From contig NZ_QXJG01000016.1 in the NCBI RefSeq assembly GCF_003670295.1, positions 1-35,278 of the forward strand: a stretch of 35,278 bases of DNA, in the 5' to 3' direction. The translations under genes were made by a program, and so were the position numbers. The DNA is from Helicobacter burdigaliensis (GTDB lineage: Bacteria; Campylobacterota; Campylobacteria; Campylobacterales; Helicobacteraceae). Of the stretch, positions 9,856-17,694 are shown piece by piece (within the stretch, counting starts at the first letter, position 1; every line of letters begins with the position of its first letter). The notes under the pieces are model-generated. The model was not told the DNA's origin. It saw nothing but the letters and a program-made list of their open reading frames with translations, and did not search any database.

Positions 9856-12186
9856 ATGCCTTTAGGGGAAGCAGATACTAGAGCAGATTTTATTGATGTC
9901 AAGCTACATAGTGCAGGGTGGATTGGACATATAAGAAGAGAATATTATTTTACTGATGGTAGAAAGCTACTGGGTAATAAAAGAGGACAAGCAAAAAAGG
10001 CAGATTACCTGCTTAGCTTTCAAAATAATAATCTGGCTATCATTGAAGCTAAAAGTCTTTATAAAGATTCTCTCTCTGGGCTTTCTCAAGCCATAGAATA
10101 TGCCAAAATCTTAAATATTCGCTTTGTCTATGCGACAAATGGAGATAAGATTTTTGAATATGATATGCTACATTCAAGGGGTGAATATATAGATGAGTTC
10201 CCAAATCCAGAGATTTTATTTGCTAGGACTTTTGGGAATCTACTAGAGTGGCAACACAAGCTTTTAACCCAAAGAGAATACCAAATCCCACAAAAAGAAT
10301 TGCGTTATTATCAAAAAATCGCAGTAGATAGAGTGGTGCAAGCCCTAATTAATAATAAAAATAGAATCTTACTCACTCTAGCTACTGGCACAGGTAAGAC
10401 TGCCATAGCCTTTGCACTTTGCTATCGCCTCCTTGAAGCTAGGTGGAATCTAGAGAATGCTAATAGAAAGCCAAAGATTTTATTTCTTTGTGATCGTATC
10501 ACTTTGCGTAATCAAGCTCTAAGTGAGTTTAACTATATAGAAAGTGATTGTAAAAAAATCAGTGCAGAGGAGCTAAAGAAAAATGGAGACAGAGTGCCTA
10601 CAAGTGGTGATGTATTTTTTGGAATCTATCAAAGCTTAAGCAGTGCGGACAAATCCCAAAGAGAAGAAAAAGGGGTGCAAGATGATAAAGGGAGCACACA
10701 AGAGAGGATAGAGAGTAAGTTTTATTTGCAGTATCCTAAAGACTTCTTTGATCTTATTATCATAGATGAGTGCCACAGAGGTGGGGCAAATGATGAGGGT
10801 AGCTGGAGGGCTGTGCTAGAGTATTTTAAAAGTGCAGTGCATTTGGGGCTTACTGCCACACCAAAGCGAAGTGATAATGTAGATACTTATAAATATTTTG
10901 GCAATTCGGTGTATGAATATAGCCTAAAAAGTGGCATAGAAGATGGCTTTCTAACTCCTTATAAAGTCAAGCGTATCATAACCTCTTTAAATGATGGTTA
11001 TACGCACAATCCTGATGATTTGGTGCAAGGAAAGCTAGAAAAAGAGTATTATGAGCTAGGCGAGTTTGAACGCACTATCACGCTTCCAAAATATAATGAA
11101 TTTATCGCTAAAAAGATTTTAGAACTCATTAATCCTGTGGATAAAACAATCATCTTTTGTGCTAATCAAGCCCATGCAAGTGCGATAAAAGTGGCTATTG
11201 ATAAGTTTAAGGAGATAAATAGAGATGATTATTGTGTGAGGGTTACAAGCGATGAGGGGGTTATCGGGCTAAATTATCTAAAAGCATTTCAAGATAATGA
11301 CAAAAGCTATCCAGTAATCCTTACAAGCTCCAAAATGCTAACAACCGGCGTAGATGCTAGAAATGTGCGAAATATCGTGCTTTTAGCAAATATAGGCTCG
11401 ATGATAGAGTTTAAGCAAATCATAGGACGAGGCACGAGAATCTATGAGGGTAAGGACTTTTTTACAATCTTAGATTTCTTTGGGGTTACAAAGCTCTTTT
11501 ATGATCCAAAATGGGATGGGGAAAGTAATGTTATAAGCGGAGATGATAGGGAAGATTCTAAGCCTATAAAAGAGGGCAAAAGTGGTAGTAAAGGTAGTGA
11601 TACTCCAAAAGAAAAGGTAATAATCCACCTAAAAGGCACAAAGCTAAAAGTGCTAGATATAGAGACACGCTACATAGGAGGAGATGGCAAACCGCTAGGC
11701 ACAAAGGAGTTTTTAGAATTCTTAATCGGTAAGCTTGGGGGCTTCTATAATAATGAAAAGAAATTGCAAGAGATGTGGAGCAATGCAGAAAATAGAGACG
11801 CTTTCTTAAAAAGTCTTGCAAATGAAGGCATAGATAGTGAGGTGCTAGAGAATCTAAAAGAGATTTTTGAAAGACAAGATTGTGATATTTATGATATTTT
11901 GGCACATATTAGTTTTAATAGCGAGATAGTCTCACGCAGTGAGCGGGTGCTAAGTGTGAAAAATAGTGGCTTTTTATCAAAATTCCATAAAGAAAGGGCG
12001 ATAAAGCTTATAGAATTTTTGCTTGGATATTATGAAGAGCATGGGATTAATGATTTTAACAATCTTGGCAGACTGCTGGAGCTTAGCTCACTTGGTAAGG
12101 CATATGAGATAGCAGAGGACTTTGGCGGAATCCCTATGTTAAGAAGTAGTATAGAGGAATTACAGAGGGAGATATATTTACTTTGA
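9856..12186 (+). CDS. hsdR: type I restriction enzyme R (motor/nuclease) subunit
   Basis: ATP-driven translocase and nuclease of a type I restriction-modification system, closest in style to the EcoEI-type R subunit. The N-terminal PD-(D/E)xK nuclease has Asp50 and Glu64-Ala-Lys66. The superfamily 2 helicase follows: LATGTGKT (175-182), DECH (304-307), GLTATPKR near 335, and the late helicase motif IGRGTRIYEG. Two in-frame ATGs exist; I prefer ATG 9856 because GGAG (9846-9849) sits exactly 6 bases before it, while ATG 9844 has no ribosome site. This gives 776 residues. It is followed 24 bp later by the Pycsar effector gene, and its partners hsdS and hsdM are further down, so the R subunit is separated from S and M by foreign genes. 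Confidence 0.93.
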   Translation: MPLGEADTRADFIDVKLHSAGWIGHIRREYYFTDGRKLLGNKRGQAKKADYLLSFQNNNLAIIEAKSLYKDSLSGLSQAIEYAKILNIRFVYATNGDKIFEYDMLHSRGEYIDEFPNPEILFARTFGNLLEWQHKLLTQREYQIPQKELRYYQKIAVDRVVQALINNKNRILLTLATGTGKTAIAFALCYRLLEARWNLENANRKPKILFLCDRITLRNQALSEFNYIESDCKKISAEELKKNGDRVPTSGDVFFGIYQSLSSADKSQREEKGVQDDKGSTQERIESKFYLQYPKDFFDLIIIDECHRGGANDEGSWRAVLEYFKSAVHLGLTATPKRSDNVDTYKYFGNSVYEYSLKSGIEDGFLTPYKVKRIITSLNDGYTHNPDDLVQGKLEKEYYELGEFERTITLPKYNEFIAKKILELINPVDKTIIFCANQAHASAIKVAIDKFKEINRDDYCVRVTSDEGVIGLNYLKAFQDNDKSYPVILTSSKMLTTGVDARNVRNIVLLANIGSMIEFKQIIGRGTRIYEGKDFFTILDFFGVTKLFYDPKWDGESNVISGDDREDSKPIKEGKSGSKGSDTPKEKVIIHLKGTKLKVLDIETRYIGGDGKPLGTKEFLEFLIGKLGGFYNNEKKLQEMWSNAENRDAFLKSLANEGIDSEVLENLKEIFERQDCDIYDILAHISFNSEIVSRSERVLSVKNSGFLSKFHKERAIKLIEFLLGYYEEHGINDFNNLGRLLELSSLGKAYEIAEDFGGIPMLRSSIEELQREIYLL

Positions 12187-12210
12187 TGAAAATATTTTAT
12201 AAGGGAAAAC

Positions 12211-12810
12211 ATGGAGCATAAAGAGATTTATTCAAGAATTTTAGATATTCATAAGCATATCTTCGAACAACTAAAATTTGCGGAAGCTAAAAATAATATT
12301 TTATTAGTCTTTGTTGTGGCTTTTATAGTTATGGGTGTTAGGTTTTTGCAATCATCAAATAATGGCTATGTAGATATCAGGGTGATTGTAATTTTTATGC
12401 TAATAGTGTTGTTATGTGCTGCTTTTGAGTTGTTATTATCTTTTAAGCCAATTTTAAACAATAAAGAGAAAAAATATAATTTTCTAGTTCGCATATTCAA
12501 CAAGTATTTTGTAAAAATACAAAACAACTCCAATCTATGTAATATATATTTCTTTAAAGATTTGGCAAGAATTAACAGCAAAGAATTAATGGAGATTATT
12601 GTTAGAGACTTAAAAGATGATGCAGAAAAAGAAAAAATTCAAAATGATAAAATTATTAATGATTTGCTAAATCAGATTTGTGTATTATCGTTAATTACTT
12701 TAAATAAACAAAAGTGCTTTTTAAATTCGCTTTTTTATATAGTGCTGTTATTTATATGTTTTTTTATTTTTATAATTATAGAAATTTTTTCCATAATAAA
12801 AATATTTTAA
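12211..12810 (+). CDS. pycTM: Pycsar-type membrane effector (PycTM, DUF5706-like)
   Basis: Probable effector of a pyrimidine cyclase (Pycsar) anti-phage system: on infection it would bind the cyclic nucleotide made by the next gene and damage the membrane. Length is 199 residues. Two N-terminal membrane segments (about 29-48 and 57-78) follow a helix with AEAKNN, matching the aD.K pattern I associate with DUF5706. A soluble middle contains FFKDLARINSKEL and a coiled, charged helix, then NQICVLSLITLNKQK and a last membrane segment (about 170-195). This three-segment layout is the hallmark of the family. AAGGGA precedes the ATG. It lies 24 bp after hsdR and 12 bp before the cyclase, same strand. 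The gene is clearly more AT-rich than hsdR, suggesting separate acquisition. Family assignment is from pattern memory, not a search. Confidence 0.8.
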   Translation: MEHKEIYSRILDIHKHIFEQLKFAEAKNNILLVFVVAFIVMGVRFLQSSNNGYVDIRVIVIFMLIVLLCAAFELLLSFKPILNNKEKKYNFLVRIFNKYFVKIQNNSNLCNIYFFKDLARINSKELMEIIVRDLKDDAEKEKIQNDKIINDLLNQICVLSLITLNKQKCFLNSLFYIVLLFICFFIFIIIEIFSIIKIF

Positions 12811-12822
12811 AAAGGAGTAAGA

Positions 12823-13464
12823 ATGGATTATACAAAAACAATAAATGAGTTATATAGCAAAATAAAAACTTCTAAAAATATTGAATTTGAAAAATACAAC
12901 ACTATAAATGCAAGTAATATCCAATTAGAAACTAATAAAGTTGCTGTTATAGATGATGTTACATGCGTATTTGTGGATATGGAAAATTCAACAGAAATGG
13001 CTATAGGACAAATTGATAAAGCACTAAAAATTCAAATACCATACATAAGAGCTTTAGTGGAAATTTTTCAATCACATGAGACCAAATATATTGATATACA
13101 AGGTGATGGTGGGTTTGCATTATTTGATGGAGATAATTCTATGGATAATGGTGTATATGCAGCTGCAATGATAAATACATTATTCAATAAAAAATTAAAT
13201 ATGAATATTAGAATAGGTATAGATTGTGGAAGGGTATATGTGCAAAAAGCAGGAAAAAGAGGTGAAAATAAAGAAATTTGGCTAGGAAGGCCTGTTTGTT
13301 TGGCATCAAAATTATGCAATATAGGTCTTAATACTATATCTAAACATATTAGATTTAGTAAAAATATTTCCTCTTCTAGTGTTTTAACAAATATTGATAA
13401 AACAATATATAATCAAATAAATAATCTTGGTTGCATATACGCTTCAGATTTTACTATCTCTTAA
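12823..13464 (+). CDS. pycC: Pycsar-type class III nucleotide cyclase (PycC)
   Basis: Stand-alone class III cyclase domain, 213 residues, with no membrane or sensor domain, paired with a DUF5706-like effector: the defining gene pair of Pycsar, whose cyclases make cCMP or cUMP. Metal-binding aspartates are visible: Asp52 in VFVDMENST and Asp95 in IQGDGGFALF. The second half has RIGIDCG (130-136) and WLGRPVCLASKLC (153-165). The position that is Lys in adenylyl cyclases (4 residues before Asp95) is Asp91, and the Asn and Arg of the usual VNxAxR motif are Cys159 and Lys163, so this is not a standard adenylyl cyclase. AAGGAG lies 5-6 bases before the ATG. Whether the product is cUMP or cCMP cannot be told here. 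Confidence 0.83.
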   Translation: MDYTKTINELYSKIKTSKNIEFEKYNTINASNIQLETNKVAVIDDVTCVFVDMENSTEMAIGQIDKALKIQIPYIRALVEIFQSHETKYIDIQGDGGFALFDGDNSMDNGVYAAAMINTLFNKKLNMNIRIGIDCGRVYVQKAGKRGENKEIWLGRPVCLASKLCNIGLNTISKHIRFSKNISSSSVLTNIDKTIYNQINNLGCIYASDFTIS

Positions 13465-13470
13465 GATATA

Positions 13471-14811
13471 ATGAAAACTAAAACTTGGAAAATAAATAAA
13501 TTAGAAAAAGTATGTGAAATTTTAGACAATAAAAGAGTTCCGATTTCACAAAAAAATAGAATAAGCGGAATTTATCCTTATTATGGTGCTTCTGGAATTG
13601 TTGATTATATTGATAAATATATATTTGATGAAGAATTAGTATTAATTGGGGAAGATGGAGCAAAATGGGGTGCTTTTGAGAATTCAGCCTTTATTGTAAG
13701 TGGAAAATATTGGGTTAATAATCACGCACATATTTTAAAACCTAATAATGAAATATTAATGAATAAATTTTTAGTTTATTTTTTAAATTATTCTAATTTG
13801 GAAAAGTATATTACAGGAGCAACTGTTAAAAAGCTTAATCAACAAAAACTTAGACAAATTGAAATCCCACTACCACTACTAGAAGAACAGATAAGAATTG
13901 TAAAGATTCTAGATACTGCATTTGCTAGTATTGATAAAAGCATAGAGCTAGTAAAAGCAAATCTTGCAAATCTCGATGAGTTTGCACAAAGTGCATTGGA
14001 TAAGGCATTTAACCCTTTAAAATATGGCAAAGCTACAGAATCTAAAAATAATGATTGTGATTCTACGCCCTTATCTCAAGATGATAACTCCCCCTATCCA
14101 CTTCCGCAAAATTGGGAATGGAAAAGCTTAGGGGAGACTTGCGAGATTCTAAGCGGTGGAACACCCGACACAAAAAACCCTGTTTTTTGGGATTTAATTC
14201 AATCGCACGAAGTGCAAACCTTTGAAGGCGTCGTCGGGGTGGGGGGAGAGGTTGAGAGGGGGGAGGGAGCGACTTCGCAATTCAAGCCCCTCACCCCTCT
14301 CGCAAAAGAAAAAAGCTATTATTGGGCTACGCTTGTAGATACAAAACAGAAATATTTATATAAAACACAAAGGAAAATTACACAAAAAGGATTAGATTCT
14401 AGCAATGCAACTTTACTACCTATTAATTCTGTCATTTTTTCATCTCGTGCTTCAATCGGTGAAGTATGTATTGCAAAGGTAGAGACAGCCACCAATCAAG
14501 GCTATAAAAATTTTGTTTGCAATGAAAGTGTGTTGTATTATGAATTTTTATATTTTACCTTGAAACGATTTGCCAAAGACATAGAATCTTTAGCACAAGG
14601 CACAACATATAAAGAAGTGAGTAAAACAAAAATATCAGAATTTAAAATCCCACTCCCCAAAGATATAAAAGAGCAAGAGCAAATTGCAAAGCATTTAGAT
14701 TCTATCTTCTCTAAAATAAAAAAGCTAAAAGAGCTTTATAACACTCAGCTAAAAGGCTATGAAGAGCTTAAAAAATCCTTATTAGATAAGGCTTTTAGTG
14801 GAAAGTTGTAA
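13471..14811 (+). CDS. hsdS: type I restriction enzyme specificity (S) subunit
   Basis: Recognises the two halves of the target DNA and positions HsdM and HsdR. The 446-residue protein shows the normal two-half plan: target domain 1 (about 1-130), a central helical spacer (EEQIRIVKILDTAFASIDKS), target domain 2 (about 215-390), and a C-terminal helical spacer (KEQEQIAKHLDSIF, ending DKAFSGKL). Target domain 2 begins GGTPDTKNPVFW but is then interrupted by about 35-40 unusual Gly/Glu/Val-rich residues before the expected YWATLVD, caused by an in-frame palindromic DNA insertion. Only a weak ribosome site precedes the ATG, which lies 6 bp after pycC. The first half is as AT-rich as the Pycsar genes, the second half resembles hsdR/hsdM. 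Confidence 0.9.
   Translation: MKTKTWKINKLEKVCEILDNKRVPISQKNRISGIYPYYGASGIVDYIDKYIFDEELVLIGEDGAKWGAFENSAFIVSGKYWVNNHAHILKPNNEILMNKFLVYFLNYSNLEKYITGATVKKLNQQKLRQIEIPLPLLEEQIRIVKILDTAFASIDKSIELVKANLANLDEFAQSALDKAFNPLKYGKATESKNNDCDSTPLSQDDNSPYPLPQNWEWKSLGETCEILSGGTPDTKNPVFWDLIQSHEVQTFEGVVGVGGEVERGEGATSQFKPLTPLAKEKSYYWATLVDTKQKYLYKTQRKITQKGLDSSNATLLPINSVIFSSRASIGEVCIAKVETATNQGYKNFVCNESVLYYEFLYFTLKRFAKDIESLAQGTTYKEVSKTKISEFKIPLPKDIKEQEQIAKHLDSIFSKIKKLKELYNTQLKGYEELKKSLLDKAFSGKL
14204..14303. repeat. G-rich nested palindrome inserted in frame in hsdS
   Basis: About 100 bp, strikingly richer in G+C than everything around it. It holds GCACGAAGTGC (14205-14215), then a long stem with left arm GAGAGGGGGGAGGG (14254-14267) and right arm CCCCTCACCCCTCTC (14287-14301), with the small palindrome GCGACTTCGC (14269-14278) in its loop. 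It stays open in the hsdS frame and adds roughly 35 residues to target domain 2. It looks like a mobile palindromic element of the kind known to insert in frame in Rickettsia genes; identity with any named family is not claimed. Confidence 0.6.
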
Positions 14812-14850
14812 ATGTCAAAAGTTCTGCCGAAATTTAACACAAAAGCTAAA

Positions 14851-14921
14851 TATGTTAAAAATTTTTGATTTTTTTAACATATTCTTTTATAATGTTAAAA
14901 ATTTTTAGAAATTTTAACATA
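14851..14921. promoter_or_regulatory. tandem palindromic operators upstream of the split fic gene
   Basis: Two copies of one inverted repeat 40 bp apart. Copy 1 (14851-14881) has arms TATGTTAAAAA and TTTTTAACATA; copy 2 (14892-14920) has arms ATGTTAAAA and TTTTAACAT. The TATAAT box (14888-14893) sits at the left edge of copy 2, so a protein bound to both copies would block transcription. The likely ligand is the helix-turn-helix tail of the Fic protein encoded just downstream (self-repression), which is inferred. Confidence 0.65.
14888..14893 (+). promoter_or_regulatory. -10 box of the fic-hsdM unit
   Basis: TATAAT 39 bases before the fic ATG (14932), lying between the two operator palindromes. 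It implies that fic and hsdM can be transcribed independently of hsdR. Confidence 0.5.
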
Positions 14922-14931
14922 TGGAAAAATT

Positions 14932-15237
14932 ATGAAAGAATTCATACCACCAAAACTCCCATTAAATATAGAGTTAAATACACATATTTATAATCTTATC
15001 ATTAAAGCTTCAAGAAAATTAGCAGAGCTAAATGAGCTAAGTAAAATTATCCCAAATCCAAATATTTTAATCAATGCTTTAATCTTGCAAGAAGCAAAAG
15101 ATTCAAGTGAGATAGAAAACATCATCACAACACATGATGAACTCTTTTTATCCCAAATTGATGAAAGCAAACTCACAAGAGCAGCAAAAGAAGTAAAAGA
15201 TTATAGCAGTGCTTTAAAAAAGGGCTATGAGCTTTAA
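14932..15237 (+). CDS. Fic protein, N-terminal fragment with inhibitory helix
   Basis: First 101 residues of what would be a class II Fic protein (AMP transferase or related). It contains the family N-terminal helices, KLPLNIEL near the start, and DSSEIENI with the inhibitory motif (S/T)xxxE(G/N) as Ser58-x3-Glu62-Asn63. That glutamate normally reaches into the active site and blocks ATP binding. The frame ends at TAA 15235-15237, and the rest of the protein continues in the -1 frame. One extra T in the CTTTAAAAAA stretch (15232-15240) would restore a continuous protein of about 355 residues. So this is either a true frameshift, a sequencing error at a homopolymer, or a split gene. Start ATG 14932 is preceded by GGAAAA. 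Confidence 0.75.
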   Translation: MKEFIPPKLPLNIELNTHIYNLIIKASRKLAELNELSKIIPNPNILINALILQEAKDSSEIENIITTHDELFLSQIDESKLTRAAKEVKDYSSALKKGYEL

Positions 15238-15251
15238 AAAAGGAAAAATTA

Positions 15252-16001
15252 TTGCGTAATTCTCATATTTTAGAAATCCAAAAAACACTAGAGGGGAATA
15301 ATGCAGGTTTTAGAAAGCAAAGTGGGACAATGCTTAAAAACCCTATCACAGGAGAAATCAAGCATATACCCCCACAAAATCCAAGTGATATACAAGAGCT
15401 TATGAGTAATCTAGAGCAATATATTAATGATGATAGTTTAGATGAGCTTGATTTTTTGGTGAAAATGGCAATTATCCATTATCAATTTGAAAGCATTCAT
15501 CCATTTTATGATGGTAATGGCAGAACAGGCAGGATTATAAATATACTTTATTTAGTATATAAAGAACTTTTGGACGCACCTATTTTGTATTTAAGTGCTT
15601 ATATTGTAAAAAATAAAGAAGAATATTATAGGCTTTTACAAAAAGTGCGTGATGAGGGAGCGATTATAGAATGGATAGAATACATATTAAAAGGCATAGA
15701 GCAGACAGCCATAAAAACGATTGAGACTATTACTATAATAGAAAAAATGATGTTTGATGTGGGTGAAATATTGCAAAATAAAACGAATTTTTATAGCAAA
15801 GATTTTGTGGAAATTTTATTTACTCACCCTTATACTAAGATAGACTTTTTAACACAAATATTGGGTGTTTCTAGGCAAAGTGCTTCAAAATATCTCAAAA
15901 CTTGCCAAGATTTAAAGATATTAGAATGTATTAAAATAGGCAGAAATCATTACTATGTAAATAGAGAACTTTTAGGACTTTTTAGAAAAGGAATTTTTTA
16001 A
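15252..16001 (+). CDS. Fic protein, catalytic core with C-terminal helix-turn-helix
   Basis: Carries the complete Fic motif HPFYDGNGRTGR (residues 83-94 counting from a TTG start at 15252), which transfers AMP or similar groups to target proteins, with His83 as the catalytic base. Upstream are AGFRKQSGT and the TGEIKHIPPQNP flap region; downstream is a C-terminal winged-helix/helix-turn-helix part (FLTQILGVSRQSASKYLK and IKIGRNHYYVN), a plausible DNA binder for the operators upstream. TTG 15252 has AAGGA (15239-15243) at a workable distance, so separate translation without the inhibitory N-terminus is possible. The open frame itself begins at 15231. The gene abuts hsdM with no gap. Fic genes inside type I restriction operons are a known pattern in this bacterial group. 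Confidence 0.82.
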   Translation: MRNSHILEIQKTLEGNNAGFRKQSGTMLKNPITGEIKHIPPQNPSDIQELMSNLEQYINDDSLDELDFLVKMAIIHYQFESIHPFYDGNGRTGRIINILYLVYKELLDAPILYLSAYIVKNKEEYYRLLQKVRDEGAIIEWIEYILKGIEQTAIKTIETITIIEKMMFDVGEILQNKTNFYSKDFVEILFTHPYTKIDFLTQILGVSRQSASKYLKTCQDLKILECIKIGRNHYYVNRELLGLFRKGIF

Positions 16002-17492
16002 ATGCAAAGTAAAATAGATAGGATCACAGATATACTAAGACGCGATGATGGCATAAGCGGTGCTATGCATTATAGTGAGCAGATTAGCTGGATATTGTTT
16101 TTGAAGTTTTTAGATGATTATGAGCGTGAGCTTGAAGCCATCTCTATGCTTGAGGCTAAGCCCTATAAAAGCATTTTAGATTCTAAGTTTAGCTGGAAAG
16201 TGTGGGCAGCACCTAAGAGAGATGGCAAACTAGATGTGAAAAATGCACTAAGTGGAAGTGATTTGCTAGAGTTTGTAAATAGTGAGCTTTTTCCTTACCT
16301 TAAAGACTTTAAGAATAATGAAGATTTTAAAAGTATAGAGTATAAAATTGGCGGTATTTTTGAGTTTATTGATAATAGAGTGGCAAACGGACACACGCTA
16401 AGAGAAGTAATAAACCTCGTAGATGAGCTAAGCTTCAATAAAGAAAGTGATGTGTTTGCACTAGGTGATGTGTATGAAAAATTGCTTAAAGATATGGGGA
16501 GCGATGGGGGAAATAGTGGGGAGTTTTACACGCCAAGGGCACTAATTAAGGCTATGGTAGAAGTGATAGATCCTAAAGTAAAAGAGAGAATCTATGATCC
16601 TGCATGTGGGAGCTGTGGCTTTTTAGTAGAGAGCTTTTTGCATATTTTATATGAAGATAGAGCTACAAAAAAGAAAGCAAATTTAAGTGCAAGCGAGCTA
16701 GAGTTTTTGCAAAAAGATGCACTCTTTGGCAAAGAAAAGACACCGCTAAGCTATGCTATGGGGGTTATGAATATGATTTTACATGAGATAAAATCCCCAA
16801 ATATCATAAAAACAAACACTCTAAGTAAGAAAATCACAGATATAACAGAAAGTGAAAAATATGAAGTAATCCTTGCAAATCCACCCTTTGGCGGTAAAGA
16901 AAAAGAGCAGATTCAAAATAATTTCTTAGTAGCTTCTAATGCCACAGAACTTTTGTTTTTACAACATATTTTAAAATCGCTAAAAAGCAATGGTAGATGT
17001 GCCATCATCGTGCCTGAAGGAGTGCTATTTCAAAATTCTAATGCTTTTGTGAGTGTGAAGCAAGATTTGGTAGAGAATTATAATTTAGAATGTGTGCTAA
17101 GTTTGCCTAGTGGGGTATTTTTGCCTTATAGTGCGGTAAAGACTAATGTGCTATTTTTCTCTAAAGGAGTAAGGAGCATTTTAGAGGGGCAAGATTCTAG
17201 TGTGTATTATTATGAGCTTATTCCACCTTATAAACTTACCAAAAATAAGCCTTTAGAATATGCACATTTTAGAGAGTTTTTAGAATGCTATAAGGAGAGA
17301 AAAATCACGCCTCATTCTTATCTAGTAAGTCTTGAAAGCTTGAGGGCTAGGAATTATGATCTAAGTGCTAAAAATCCCAATGCAAAAGAAGAGAAAACTT
17401 TGCGTGAAGTAGGAGAGATTTTGCAATCTCTAAAGGATAATCAAAAAGAAGCAGATAGGCTCTTAAAAGAATTAGAAAAAGAAATTTTATAA
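16002..17492 (+). CDS. hsdM: type I restriction enzyme DNA methyltransferase (M) subunit
   Basis: N6-adenine methyltransferase that with HsdS protects host DNA and with HsdR forms the restriction enzyme. The N-terminal helical domain (1-about 150) precedes GEFYTPRALIKAMVE (173-187), SAM motif DPACGSCGFL (199-208) and catalytic NPPF (293-296); 496 residues is normal. AAAAGGAA lies upstream of the ATG, which directly follows the fic stop codon. The order here is R-S-M with two insert groups (Pycsar between R and S, Fic between S and M), unusual compared with the compact order of textbook systems. Confidence 0.95.
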   Translation: MQSKIDRITDILRRDDGISGAMHYSEQISWILFLKFLDDYERELEAISMLEAKPYKSILDSKFSWKVWAAPKRDGKLDVKNALSGSDLLEFVNSELFPYLKDFKNNEDFKSIEYKIGGIFEFIDNRVANGHTLREVINLVDELSFNKESDVFALGDVYEKLLKDMGSDGGNSGEFYTPRALIKAMVEVIDPKVKERIYDPACGSCGFLVESFLHILYEDRATKKKANLSASELEFLQKDALFGKEKTPLSYAMGVMNMILHEIKSPNIIKTNTLSKKITDITESEKYEVILANPPFGGKEKEQIQNNFLVASNATELLFLQHILKSLKSNGRCAIIVPEGVLFQNSNAFVSVKQDLVENYNLECVLSLPSGVFLPYSAVKTNVLFFSKGVRSILEGQDSSVYYYELIPPYKLTKNKPLEYAHFREFLECYKERKITPHSYLVSLESLRARNYDLSAKNPNAKEEKTLREVGEILQSLKDNQKEADRLLKELEKEIL

Positions 17493-17694
17493 ATGGAAGA
17501 GAAAAAAGCGTAGGATACAAAAGCATTGAGCACAGCAGGAATACAAGCACAAGTTACAAGGCAAATGTAAGAAAAAATCTTGCATGAGCGATTGGAGCAT
17601 ATACAAAATATGTTAAAATTAAAGAAAAATACCTTGCATTAATTTTTATTTTAAAAAAATAGCTAAAGCTTGCATTGCAAATATCCAAAAGATG
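17493..17694. other. short decayed-looking gap between hsdM and hydrolase
   Basis: Right after the hsdM stop an ATG (17493) opens a 6-codon frame ending in TAG after a run of six A. Adding one A would continue it as a 31-codon frame to TGA at 17585-17587 (SVGYKSIEHSRNTSTSYK in the middle). This may be the remnant of a small gene, but I recognise nothing in it. No clear terminator is visible between the two convergent genes. Confidence 0.25.

Noticed and set aside
12823-13464. Housekeeping adenylyl cyclase
   Set aside because: No sensor or membrane domain, Asp in place of the adenine-selecting Lys, and pairing with a DUF5706-like effector point to Pycsar.
15213-15222. Slippery site A-AAA-AAG in the fic gene as a programmed -1 frameshift
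   Set aside because: Slipping there leads to TGA at 15228-15230, before the second frame opens at 15231, so it could not give full-length Fic.
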